A DNA stretch of 64,000 nt, taken from contig JAHLJT010008756.1 of assembly GCA_031308135.1 (NCBI GenBank), positions 73,567,821 through 73,631,820 of the forward strand, given 5' to 3'. A program made the position numbers and the translations under genes. The stretch comes from Acheta domesticus. Taxonomy: Eukaryota; Arthropoda; Insecta; Orthoptera; Gryllidae. This document shows positions 10,378 through 19,735 of the stretch, piece after piece. The notes beneath the pieces are model-generated. The model had not been told where the DNA came from. It searched no databases and was given only the letters and a program-made list of their open reading frames with translations. Position 1 is the stretch's first letter, and every line of letters begins with the position of its first letter.

Positions 10378-11395
10378 AGTCGTGGATAGACTCTGCACAA
10401 GATTTGTAAAAAAAATAGAAAGAAGAAAGAAAGGGGACAGGGATTCTTGTCCAGGAATGGGCTCCGGCAAATCACGCGCACACTGGAAATGGTGATTAAC
10501 AAGAACTTTTTATTACAGAAATAATTGTTTTACAAATTTGGTTGCCTATGGCGCTTATATTAACATTCATTCTGTTTTTTCCTTGTGTTTAACTGTAACC
10601 CCCTTTCGCTATCCTCCGCCCTGCCGTGGCTTCACTTCCTATAATGACTCCAATATTTGGTGGGGCCTCAACACGAAATCACTGTTCTCCACAGACTACT
10701 TATCCTCCCTCCCCAACATTCCTGCCGCCTTTACTAGTGATACTCCAACCTGACTTGCGTTGCTGCCTGCTCGCTCCTCCATCGTCGAGCCGGCGCCGAG
10801 CGCCGCGCCATCCGCGTATCTTCGGGCCGCGGGGAGGCACCGGCGCGGGGAAGGGGGTCTTGCGATGCCGCCCCGGTCGCTTATTCCATGCGGGCCGGCC
10901 GACGTGTCGGGTCCGCCGCCTCGCCCTTCGGGTATGTTCGTTGTATTCGGCTGCGCGCGGAAGACCGGTGGACGTCCGTCGCCGTGAGCCGCTCCCCATC
11001 CCACTCGTGGCCGCTGTTGTGCTTCGAAACGTTCCCACAACGTTTCGACTGCATCCGCCTGTGGACTTCAACCCAGGCAGCAATAGTCGTCGACCGTTCA
11101 CCGAGTTTGCTCCCAATGAAGTCGAACACTGGTATACACCGTTCCACTTCTCCGCACAATTCCGTTCACTCCACGTGGAGATCATTCACTGCGGGTGACA
11201 CTCCACAATGATCCCATGTCCGTCTCGTCTCGTTTCACCTTCCAACTAGTGCTTCACTCTCGTCACTTACTTTCCTTGACACCACGCCTTTCCAGTCCTC
11301 CGGCACCACGTTCACTTTCACTAATCTCACCAATCAACAGTCCGCGCCATTCTCTTCGCTCCTATGCACGTCCGCACCCCAGGACATTCTCTCCG
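10378..11395. other. Host-side repeat of unknown type with a GC-rich island (10780-11040)
   Basis: This stretch, together with 19450-19590, is the sequence into which the BEL element inserted. GC content rises sharply at about 10780-11040 compared with the rest of the window. Several ORFs of 70-190 codons overlap on both strands here, as expected of GC-rich DNA; none shows a domain, so none is called. Confidence 0.5.
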
Positions 11396-11400
11396 CTACT
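11396..11400 (+). repeat. BEL target-site duplication, left copy (CTACT)
   Basis: CTACT directly precedes the 5' LTR and is repeated directly after the 3' LTR at 19445-19449. BEL/Pao integrases typically make 4-6 bp duplications. Confidence 0.93.
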
Positions 11401-11546
11401 TGTTAGCACATTTTGCTCGGCGCGGACAAGTTCCTGCGACTTCCGCCCACCTGGGCACTCTTTGGAGTGCTTCCCGCTAAATTATGGGAGTTCCATGCTA
11501 GAACAGGGTGTCATGGGGGCGCCAATTCCAACATTCGCGCGTCCCA

Positions 11547-11589
<43 letters not shown>

Positions 11590-12261
11590 ATCAATCAATC
11601 AATCAATGAGATGGAATGAAGACATTAATTAAATCATTGTTTCCCCGCGCCTTGATGCATGTGACAGCTCTTCCGCCGCCCTGCCAGGTTGCAATCAGCT
11701 ACCCTCGGCGCCGACACCGGTGACGTCACTACATCACCACCGTCACCGCCGCCACCAACACCATCGCGCCGTCGCGCCCGTATCTCTCCCCCTGCCTACG
11801 TCCGCCCCCCCCCCCGCCGCCAGCTAGCCGGCTGCCCGCCCCTCTGAGCCCTGCCCGGGGTCGAACCCGGGGCACCGCCCAGAGCATGTGCGGCCAGCGG
11901 GCGACACAGCTGGTGGAGTGTGGGCCAAGCGGATGGAGCTATGGTGGACCGGGAGCATGAAGCATCCACGGCGGTGAAGGGCATTTTTCACGATTTCTGC
12001 ATTGAGACCCTCTACTGGACAGCGGTGTGATTTGTAGGAGCGGTGGTGCTGTGACAGTGGTGTGGTTCGACAACCCGGCCATGTGTGCCTCGTAACCTTT
12101 CAATGTTACATTCATTTGGTTTTTGCTTGCTATGTTAGTCAGGTAGCATCGCTTGGTCAGTGTGTGCCTTTAATTTTGTGTTTCGCAACACTGCAAGAGT
12201 TTTGTGAAATTGTTAAAGTTTTGTGGAATTATTATTAAAGTTTTTTTTGTATTCCTTGACA
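11401..12261 (+). repeat. BEL 5' LTR (861 bp)
   Basis: TG...CA ends. Inside are an A37 tract (11550-11586), an (ATCA)n run just after it, a C11 tract (11805-11815) and a CCGGGG-rich palindrome near 11850-11872. A candidate polyadenylation hexamer ATTAAA lies at 12234-12239, followed by T/GT-rich sequence close to the LTR end. I see no convincing TATA box. Confidence 0.97.
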
Positions 12262-12771
12262 TTTTATGGTGCCTTGAAACCCGGGAACGAATACTTCGTT
12301 CGTTCGTTGGTAACACTGACTACGCGAGGGTTTTGTTCACGCCATGCCGCGTCGTGATGCGCACACGGAACGCGTGCCTTTGTGAATAAAAAACAAAATT
12401 ACAGTAGAATCATTAGCAGTGCTGTTGTAACATTTACTTGTGTTATGTGCGCTTTGCTTTGCGGTTTGTATGGTGCAAATTAAAAGCATGTTCTTGGTTA
12501 CGCCTTTCCAATTCCTGGAAATCTTATGCAGCTTTCCTAACCTCATATTTCACGTTCCTGATCTTAGGTTCTCAAGTTTGTAGGGTTAAATGTATTTTGA
12601 CGATAGTTACATAGCTCATTTTGCTTATGAAAGTGGTGTTGACTTCCAATTAACAAATATATGTCGGTCCTTAAATTTTTAGATGGTTTTTCGCGTATGA
12701 AACTTCATACCCTTTAAATGCTATCGTGAATTATTTCAGTTCTTTTCATTAGTAAGCAAGCTTATTTAACC
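12262..12771 (+). promoter_or_regulatory. BEL leader with primer-binding site near 12267
   Basis: Five bases after the LTR, TGGTGCCTTGAAACCCGGG (12267-12285) begins with TGG, as a site complementary to a tRNA 3' CCA end must. The first six bases match an insect tRNA-Gly end (TGGTGC), but the later part needs gaps, so the primer tRNA is unresolved. The rest of the leader holds short ORFs and no domain. Confidence 0.6.
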
Positions 12772-15700
12772 ATGTCTCAGTCAAAGGTACGGGCTAAGGA
12801 GCCAGGTGCAGTTGAATTAAGATTATCACAAAGGTGGAGTCTCGCTATTTGGGAAATTTCACGAATTGAAAGTAATTTGAAAGCTTTGCAACCAGCAACA
12901 GTAGCCAGTCTCGCGTGCTTGCGTGATAGGTTATGCGAGGTGTGGAAAGATATCGAAGCTCTTAAAATGGATGCGATCAGCTCCACAGAGTTCTTTAGCA
13001 CGATTCATGAACAAAATTTTTCGCAATGTGAAAATGCTTACTTGGCTGTAAAACAGCTATTGAATGAAAAATACGAGCCCTTTGAAAAGCCTCTTACTGT
13101 TGCCTCGGCGTGTCATCATGCCTCGCTACCGAGCATTAAAATTCCAAAATTTGATGGAAGGTATAGAAATTGGCAACGTTTTCGTGATTTGTTTACTCAA
13201 TTAGTCATTAATCAGGTACAGATACCGGACTCGCAGAAGTTGGTGCATTTAATGAGTAGTCTCGAGGCCGAACCTCTGAAGTTGATTTCTGTGCTCACAG
13301 TATCAGACAGATCCTTTCAACAGGCCTGGGCTTTATTAAGAGATCGTTATGACGATAAATCGAAAATTTTAGAAGAGCACATTCATGCTCTCTTCTCCTT
13401 TCCTTCCCTCAAAATTGGTGATGCCTCCTCCTTAAGAGAATTGCACAATGTAGTAACTTCTCACTGGCTATCTATGTCAGCAGTTCCCACTACAGTCCCT
13501 ATGGCTGAAATAATAGTACAATTTTTAGTGCTCAGTAAATTGGATAACAAAACAAGGGAAGCATTTTTCCTTGCTAAAGCAAAAAATGATATTGTTCCAT
13601 TGCAAAATGTTTTAGATTTTCTTTCACTCCGGGCAAGAGCCCTAGACATTGCCCCTCTTGCTAATCCTGATGTGAATTCTGTTTCAGTTAGTAAGTCTAA
13701 GCGCCCTACACAATCTTCACCTGCCAAACAGGTGTTTCAGCTGGAAGAGGGGTCATCAGCTCAAGCCTGCATTGCCTGCAGTTCTGGAGAGCACCCACTT
13801 TTCGCCTGCCCTCGTTTTCGTACCCTGGCTGTCCAGCAGAGATGGGATTTTGTCTCTTCTCATCAACTCTGCTACAACTGTCTTCGAAGGAAGGGTCCTT
13901 CTCATCATTGCTCACAACGAAGTTGTAAAACTTGTGGTAAGAACCACCACTCAATGCTTCATAAATTTTCTACACAAAATGTCCATAATTTGGCATCACC
14001 TCATTGTTCTAGTGCTCCCAACACCTCTGCTGGACTAGCATCTGCCACCCAGATTACTGCAAAACAACCACACGATACTAAGGTTTCCACGTTATCACAC
14101 TTGGTTCTTAGCCAGACACATAATATTGGTTCTCTCCTTCCCACAGCCATTGTTAATGCAACAAATGAGTTGGGCCAAACCCTGCCAGCCAGGGCATTAC
14201 TTGATTCTGGTAGTGAAGTTTCCTTGATAACTGAATCACTGGTACAGGCCCTCCGTCTCAAAAGAATTAGGCATAATGCTACGATTCATTCTGTTAATGC
14301 TCTTACTTCTGGTTCAAATGCTAGAGTTCATGTGTTAATCTCCTCGCGGTGTTGTAGGTGGAAAAGGGCAATAGAATGTTTAGTGGTCCCTGCTATTTCC
14401 AAAGCCACCCCCCGGAGGAACATTAATTTAGCTGCCCTAAAGCTGCCTGCTGACCTAAAATTGGCTGATGACCAATTCTTTATTCCTAAAAAATTAGATA
14501 TTTTATTAAGCTCTTCTTTATTTTTTCAGGTGCTTAACACTAAGAAGAGCAGCCATTGTTCAAAGCTTTTTATTCTTGATACTAAGTTTGGTAATGTCAT
14601 TGCGGGGGATCGATTGCCCACACTGTTGCCAAGTGCGGCACCCCCAGATCAGTGCTTTTTCTTAACTGCACACTCTCCTTCCTTAGTCAATGATTATGAG
14701 AATATTTGGAATTCTGAGAGGATTTCCTCTTCTCGTGATGAAAACTTCTCACACTTGGAGCATCCTTGTGAAAAGAAATTTAATGAGGACACCTTTAGGT
14801 TGGAGAATGGGCAATTTTGTGTATCTTTGCCTTTTAAACGTCCTCCACAATTATTGGGGAATTCACATTTTGTGGCCAAGCAGTTTTTGCTTGCTTTAGA
14901 AAACAGATTTTCTAAAGATAAAGAATTAAGGCACAATTATGTCAAGTTCATGAGAGAATACATTGAATTGGGGCATGCAGTTGAATGTGTCAGTAAGATA
15001 GCACCTCCTTTCTATTTTATACCTCATTTTTGTGTGTTGAATCCACAATCCCCTACTACACCACTGCGTGTAGTCTTCAATTGTAGTGCCAAATCTTCTT
15101 CTGGGTTAAGTTTAAACGACCTACTGTACGCTGGCCCTAACGTCCAATCAGAGCTCATTGACATCATGCTTAGATTTCGATTGTTTAATGTTTGTTTCAC
15201 AGCAGACATTGAGAAAATGTATAGAATGGTTCGGGTGCATGATGCTGATACTAAATTTCAGAGAATTTTGTGGCGAGAGAACCCTCACGACCCCATTAAA
15301 ATTTTTACTTTGCAAACCGTTACTTATGGTATGGCCCCCTCCGCATTTCTGAGTACAAGGTGTCTCAACAAGTTGGCTGAGGAAATAAATGAAAATGATC
15401 CTGAGGTGGCTTCAGCCATCAAGCAGGGATTTTATGTAGATGACTTACTGTTTGGGAGTGACTGTGCTGAGAAGGCAGCATCGTTATTTCAAAGGATTGT
15501 AAAAGTGCTAAAGGGAGCTCATTTTAATTTGAGAAAGGTTAATAGCAATTCTTCATCGTTTCTGGCCACTCTCAACACCACTCACACACAATACACTTCC
15601 ACGCCTCTGGCCTCAGACAATACACACAGAATATTGGGTTTGACTTGGAACACTGATAAAGACACACTTTGCATTACATATAGCAAACACTCCGATCCAA

Positions 15701-18090
15701 ACACTTTCAACCTCCCGTGTATAACAAAAAGGGTTGTGTTGCACTTAATAGCCTCTATTTATGACCCATTAGGTTTTGTGAATCCTTTCTTGGTAAAGTT
15801 GAAACTTTTTCTGCAAAAATTGTGGTCTTTACAGTTGGATTGGGATACTCCTCTTGATTCTGATCTTACTTGTTGTTGGCAGTCCTTGGTTAATGAGATT
15901 GTTTTACTGCCATCAATTATACTCCCACGCAAGGTGTTACCCCAGGGTCACCTTCCCTCTTGTCTAGTAGGATTCTGTGATGCCTCTCATAAGGCGTACG
16001 GAGCTGCATTATACTTAGTTAATCATGATTCTGCATCCGTTGCGCATAGCCACTTGTTGTGCTCTAAATCAAGACTTGCTCCCCTGTCAGGGTCGACTAT
16101 TCCTCGCTTGGAGTTATGTAGTGCCTTGTTATTGGTAGAATTGACCAAGAAGGTAATAAGAGCATTGAGAATTGTGTGTTCTATTAATCAAGTGTATCTT
16201 TTTTCAGATAGTTCTATTGTTTTGCACTGGTTGGTGAAAAGCAATCATAAATTGGATGCTTTCACTGCGCATAGAGTTTCAAAGATAGTGGCATCCTATC
16301 CACTATCTTGTTGGCGCCATGTAAGCTCGAGACAGAATCCCGCTGATCTGCTAACCCGTGGTGTCTCCCCCCAGGCACTGCAACACAGTACCCTCTGGTT
16401 TGTAGGACCGCCGTGGCTGAAGCAGCCAGTGTCAATGTGGGCCAAGCCATTTGTCGATGCTGAGGTAGCGGATAATGGTAAGGTAGATGCTCTCTGTTGT
16501 ATGTTCACTGCATACCAAACAAGTATGCCCTCGTCAGATGTAGGTGAAAACCAAAATTCATTTGTTCAAGTGCTACTTAGCAGATATTCAAAATATCACA
16601 AATTGATAAGGGTGTTGGCGCTATGCTTAAGATTCATTAACAATATACGGGCTGCAATTGATGCTCGCATTGACCCTGCTTCGGCTCAGATGCGGAGAAG
16701 GGGTTGGTTGGCACCGCTTGAATTGAGAGAAGCCACAGTGGTTATTATAAGGCTCATTCAACTAGACATGTACCCCCTTGAATATAAGGCACTTTCAAAA
16801 GAAAAGGGATTACCTCCCAAGTCATCGCTCCTTAGCTTGAATCCTTATCTAGGCCCTGATGGGCTTTTACGGGTGGGTGGCCGTTTAATGAATTCTCAGG
16901 TGGAGAGGTTAAACAAGCATCCTATTATACTTCCGCCTAACCACAAATTTACCGTCCTGTTCTTAGAAATGATACACCTCGCATTTCTACATGCGGGCTT
17001 GGCAATGATGATGGGATGTGTGCGCCAGCAGTATTGGATTCCCTCCCTACGACGGGTAGCAAAAAAGGTAATTAATGCTTGTCTGACGTGCAGACGCTGG
17101 CGCGGCGCACCCGTGGAGCAAATTATGGGTTCATTGCCCCCTAGCCGCGTAAATCCTTCTCGGCCATGGGCTCACACATCCGTAGATTATTGTGGCCCAA
17201 TTTTGACAAGGCCGTCTCTCACGAGATCAAAAATGTCTCAGAAGACTTGGATTGCTGTATTTATATGCCATTCCACGAAAGCTTCGCATTTAGAAATCGT
17301 CGAAAATCTATCCTCCTCTCAATTCATTGCGGCCTTTGAACGTTTTGGTTCGAGAAGAGGTTATCCTGTGCACATGTACAGTGATAACGCTAGTACATTC
17401 AAAAGTGCTAGTCGTATCCTAGCCGAGGCTAATCGCTTTGTTCTTTCCGCTCGGGATTTAGAGGTTATCACCAATTTTTTATCGGTGCAGGGTACCTCCT
17501 GGCACTTTTGTCCCACCTACGCTCCTCACCGAAACTCGTTAGCTGAGGCTTGTGTTAAAAGTCTTAAATTCCATTTGCGTCGAGCTTTAGGGCAACAAGT
17601 TGTGCCCTTGCTTACATTGTACACCCTCTTAGCCAAAATAGAAGCTTGTTTAAACTCAAGACCGCTTGTAGTCACGTCTACAGATACGGATGTGAATTTA
17701 ATTTTAACCCCGAATCACTTAGTCTACGGGCACGCGCTTAATACTTTTCCTATAGATACTGACTCGCCTCTTGTGCAGATTACTCCTGCACAACAGTTCC
17801 GCCATTTAAATAACAAATTAGCAATAATTTGGAAATATTGGTCGCGAAATTACCTCCACACCTTGCAACAAAGGGTAAAGTGGAAAAGGGAGTCACCACC
17901 ACTAGCTGTAAATGATCTAGTACTTTTAATTGAGGAATCTCCGCCCTCTCACTGGAAATTAGGTGTAGTGGAGAAATTGTTCCCTGATCAAGCCGGAGTC
18001 GTGCGTACTGTTGAAGTACGAACTAGCCAGGGCAAGTTATTGCGACCAGTACAAAAGTTATGTGCACTGGCTAGATCCTCCAACGAGTAA
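12772..18090 (+). CDS. BEL/Pao gag-pol polyprotein, intact, 1772 aa
   Basis: Domains in order: gag (DUF1759-like) about residues 118-270 with IPKFDGRYRNWQRF; three Cys/His knuckle clusters about 333-398 (CIACSSGEH, CYNCLRRKGPSHHC, CKTCGKNHH); and an aspartic protease around 476 (LLDSGSE). The RT spans about 766-900 with catalytic YVDD near 887. RNase H spans about 1067-1200 (GFCDAS, TIPRLELC, SDSSIVLHW). The integrase follows, with its HHCC region about 1400-1440 and core Asp near 1471 (TSVDYCG), Asp near 1538 (SDNAS) and Glu near 1592 (LAEACVKS). A DUF5641-like C-terminus with HWKLGVVEKL ends it. The ATG at 12772 has A at -3 and opens the gag directly. All catalytic residues checked are present and there is no internal stop. 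Gag and pol share one frame, as in other BEL elements. Confidence 0.96.
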   Translation: MSQSKVRAKEPGAVELRLSQRWSLAIWEISRIESNLKALQPATVASLACLRDRLCEVWKDIEALKMDAISSTEFFSTIHEQNFSQCENAYLAVKQLLNEKYEPFEKPLTVASACHHASLPSIKIPKFDGRYRNWQRFRDLFTQLVINQVQIPDSQKLVHLMSSLEAEPLKLISVLTVSDRSFQQAWALLRDRYDDKSKILEEHIHALFSFPSLKIGDASSLRELHNVVTSHWLSMSAVPTTVPMAEIIVQFLVLSKLDNKTREAFFLAKAKNDIVPLQNVLDFLSLRARALDIAPLANPDVNSVSVSKSKRPTQSSPAKQVFQLEEGSSAQACIACSSGEHPLFACPRFRTLAVQQRWDFVSSHQLCYNCLRRKGPSHHCSQRSCKTCGKNHHSMLHKFSTQNVHNLASPHCSSAPNTSAGLASATQITAKQPHDTKVSTLSHLVLSQTHNIGSLLPTAIVNATNELGQTLPARALLDSGSEVSLITESLVQALRLKRIRHNATIHSVNALTSGSNARVHVLISSRCCRWKRAIECLVVPAISKATPRRNINLAALKLPADLKLADDQFFIPKKLDILLSSSLFFQVLNTKKSSHCSKLFILDTKFGNVIAGDRLPTLLPSAAPPDQCFFLTAHSPSLVNDYENIWNSERISSSRDENFSHLEHPCEKKFNEDTFRLENGQFCVSLPFKRPPQLLGNSHFVAKQFLLALENRFSKDKELRHNYVKFMREYIELGHAVECVSKIAPPFYFIPHFCVLNPQSPTTPLRVVFNCSAKSSSGLSLNDLLYAGPNVQSELIDIMLRFRLFNVCFTADIEKMYRMVRVHDADTKFQRILWRENPHDPIKIFTLQTVTYGMAPSAFLSTRCLNKLAEEINENDPEVASAIKQGFYVDDLLFGSDCAEKAASLFQRIVKVLKGAHFNLRKVNSNSSSFLATLNTTHTQYTSTPLASDNTHRILGLTWNTDKDTLCITYSKHSDPNTFNLPCITKRVVLHLIASIYDPLGFVNPFLVKLKLFLQKLWSLQLDWDTPLDSDLTCCWQSLVNEIVLLPSIILPRKVLPQGHLPSCLVGFCDASHKAYGAALYLVNHDSASVAHSHLLCSKSRLAPLSGSTIPRLELCSALLLVELTKKVIRALRIVCSINQVYLFSDSSIVLHWLVKSNHKLDAFTAHRVSKIVASYPLSCWRHVSSRQNPADLLTRGVSPQALQHSTLWFVGPPWLKQPVSMWAKPFVDAEVADNGKVDALCCMFTAYQTSMPSSDVGENQNSFVQVLLSRYSKYHKLIRVLALCLRFINNIRAAIDARIDPASAQMRRRGWLAPLELREATVVIIRLIQLDMYPLEYKALSKEKGLPPKSSLLSLNPYLGPDGLLRVGGRLMNSQVERLNKHPIILPPNHKFTVLFLEMIHLAFLHAGLAMMMGCVRQQYWIPSLRRVAKKVINACLTCRRWRGAPVEQIMGSLPPSRVNPSRPWAHTSVDYCGPILTRPSLTRSKMSQKTWIAVFICHSTKASHLEIVENLSSSQFIAAFERFGSRRGYPVHMYSDNASTFKSASRILAEANRFVLSARDLEVITNFLSVQGTSWHFCPTYAPHRNSLAEACVKSLKFHLRRALGQQVVPLLTLYTLLAKIEACLNSRPLVVTSTDTDVNLILTPNHLVYGHALNTFPIDTDSPLVQITPAQQFRHLNNKLAIIWKYWSRNYLHTLQQRVKWKRESPPLAVNDLVLLIEESPPSHWKLGVVEKLFPDQAGVVRTVEVRTSQGKLLRPVQKLCALARSSNE

Positions 18091-18586
18091 GCCCCAATCC
18101 ATGATATTTATCTCTACTTTTCCCCCTCTGTCGACCAGAGATGCTCAGCTGATTTTTCTTTCGCTTCGCCGCCTGGTGAACAGGCGTACCACTATCATTT
18201 TTTAGGTCATACTGCGTGGGCCTGCCACTTGGTTTTTTTTGGTGTTCTTTGACATTTTATGCGTTTTATTAATTCCTTGTTGTACTAATTGGTATAAATT
18301 TTTTGATTAAGCACTGCTACAAATTCTATGTGATTTTGTTACTTCTAGGTTAAGGTAATTGTTACGAGGTACTCAGTAATGGTTCGAGGTGATTACTATA
18401 TGTACGCTAGGCAAACGCCTATGCTTTCGTTTGTTGTATGCCCTCCTCACTCGTTTATAGTAGGAATGGAGTCTCTCAAGATAATGCAGAACTGTGGTGG
18501 ACTTCTCAGTGCTTGTTGCTGAAAGAAGTGAGTGGGAGACGGACAGTGCCGAACCCGAGCATCGCCATGCGCCCGGCCCCAATAAA
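18091..18586 (+). other. BEL 3' untranslated segment
   Basis: This lies between the pol stop and the 3' LTR. A polypurine tract would be expected directly before 18587, but the adjacent sequence is CCCCAATAAA. The nearest purine-rich run (GAAAGAAGTGAGTGGGAGAC) is about 45 bases upstream. The plus-strand primer is therefore unresolved. No ORF with a domain is present. Confidence 0.7.
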
Positions 18587-18732
18587 TGTTAGCACATTTT
18601 GCTCGGCGCGGACAAGTTCCTGCGACTTCCGCCCACCTGGGCACTCTTTGGAGTGCTTCCCGCTAAATTATGGGAGTTCCATGCTAGACCAGGGTGTCAT
18701 GGGGGCGCCAATTCCAACATTCGCGCGTCCCA

Positions 18733-18773
<41 letters not shown>

Positions 18774-19444
18774 ATCAATCAATCAATCAATGAGATGGAA
18801 TGAAGACATTAATTAAATCATTGTTTCCCCGCGCCTTGATGCATGTGACAGCTCTTCCGCCGCCCTGCCAGGTTGCAATCAGCTACCCTCGGCGCCGACA
18901 CCGGTGACGTCACTACATCACCACCGTCACCGCCGCCACCAACACCATCGCGCCGTCGCGCCCGTATCTCTCCCCCTGCCTACGTCCGCCCCCCCCCCGC
19001 CGCCAGCTAGCCGGCTGCCCGCCCCTCTGAGCCCTGCCCGGGGTCGAACCCGGGGCACCGCCCAGAGCATGTGCGGCCAGCGGGCGACACAGCTGGTGGA
19101 GTGTGGGCCAAGCGGATGGAGCTATGGTGGACCGGGAGCATGAAGCATCCACGGCGGTGAAGGGCATTTTTCACGATTTCTGCATTGAGACCCTCTACTG
19201 GACAGCGGTGTGATTTGTAGGAGCGGTGGTGCTGTGACAGTGGTGTGGTTCGACAACCCGGCCATGTGTGCCTCGTAACCTTTCAATGTTACATTCATTT
19301 GGTTTTTGCTTGCTATGTTAGTCAGGTAGCATCGCTTGGTCAGTGTGTGCCTTTAATTTTGTGTTTCGCAACACTGCAAGAGTTTTGTGAAATTGTTAAA
19401 GTTTTGTGGAATTATTATTAAAGTTTTTTTTGTATTCCTTGACA
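18587..19444 (+). repeat. BEL 3' LTR (858 bp)
   Basis: Same as the 5' LTR apart from C at 18689 in place of A, A35 at 18736-18770 and C10 at 18989-18998. Ends TGTTAG...TTGACA. Confidence 0.97.
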
Positions 19445-19449
19445 CTACT
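19445..19449 (+). repeat. BEL target-site duplication, right copy (CTACT)
   Basis: Matches 11396-11400 exactly and directly abuts the CA end of the 3' LTR. Confidence 0.93.
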
Positions 19450-19601
19450 GACCCGCGCTTCGTGGCCTTCGGTTTCTCGCCGCCAAACCGACTCCGGTTC
19501 CTCGCACCCGACTCCGTGGTGAGCCGGCCGCTGCCGTGCAGTTCAAATTCTTAATATGCGCCAAAACGCATTGCTATCACGTTGGTGTTAACAATTAGTT
19601 T

Positions 19602-19602
<1 letters not shown>

Positions 19603-19690
<88 letters not shown>
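19603..19690 (+). repeat. Compound microsatellite (AT)n(GT)n
   Basis: About 23 AT units pass into about 20 GT units. It is the mirror order of the tract at 10.3 kb, on the other side of the BEL element. Confidence 0.97.
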
Positions 19691-19691
<1 letters not shown>

Positions 19692-19735
19692 AGGAGAAAT
19701 TCCTATTGCATTGCTTTTAAATGCTTTGCGCCTTG

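Larger units (their letters stand above)
11401..19444 (+). mobile_element. Full-length BEL/Pao LTR retrotransposon
   Basis: An 8044-bp element with LTRs at 11401-12261 and 18587-19444, both starting TGTTAGCACA and ending CTTGACA, flanked by CTACT duplications. A single uninterrupted gag-pol ORF lies at 12772-18090. By my alignment the LTRs differ by one substitution (A at 11503, C at 18689) and by the lengths of two homopolymers (A37/A35 and C11/C10), so the insertion is recent. Leader (12262-12771) and 3' untranslated segment (18091-18586) are about 500 bp each. No env ORF is present. The element looks structurally competent; whether it moves cannot be told from sequence. Confidence 0.97.

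Noticed and set aside
10245..10502. ORFs encoding long IYIYIY / HTHTHT / VCVCVC runs (both strands; also 19582-19836)
   Set aside because: Pure products of dinucleotide microsatellites that happen to be open in several frames.
10626..11211. Overlapping ORFs up to 190 codons on both strands
   Set aside because: High GC content makes all frames open. No domain or codon pattern favours any one of them.
11413..11619. ORF with a poly-Lys run in the BEL LTR (also 18599-18793), and the 60-80 codon ORFs at 11796 and 18904
   Set aside because: They lie in the LTR, cross a poly(A) tract and are duplicated only because the LTR is. No protein features.
12777..16508. Small antisense and out-of-frame ORFs inside the BEL gag-pol
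   Set aside because: Shadows of the 1772-codon ORF, with no motif of their own.
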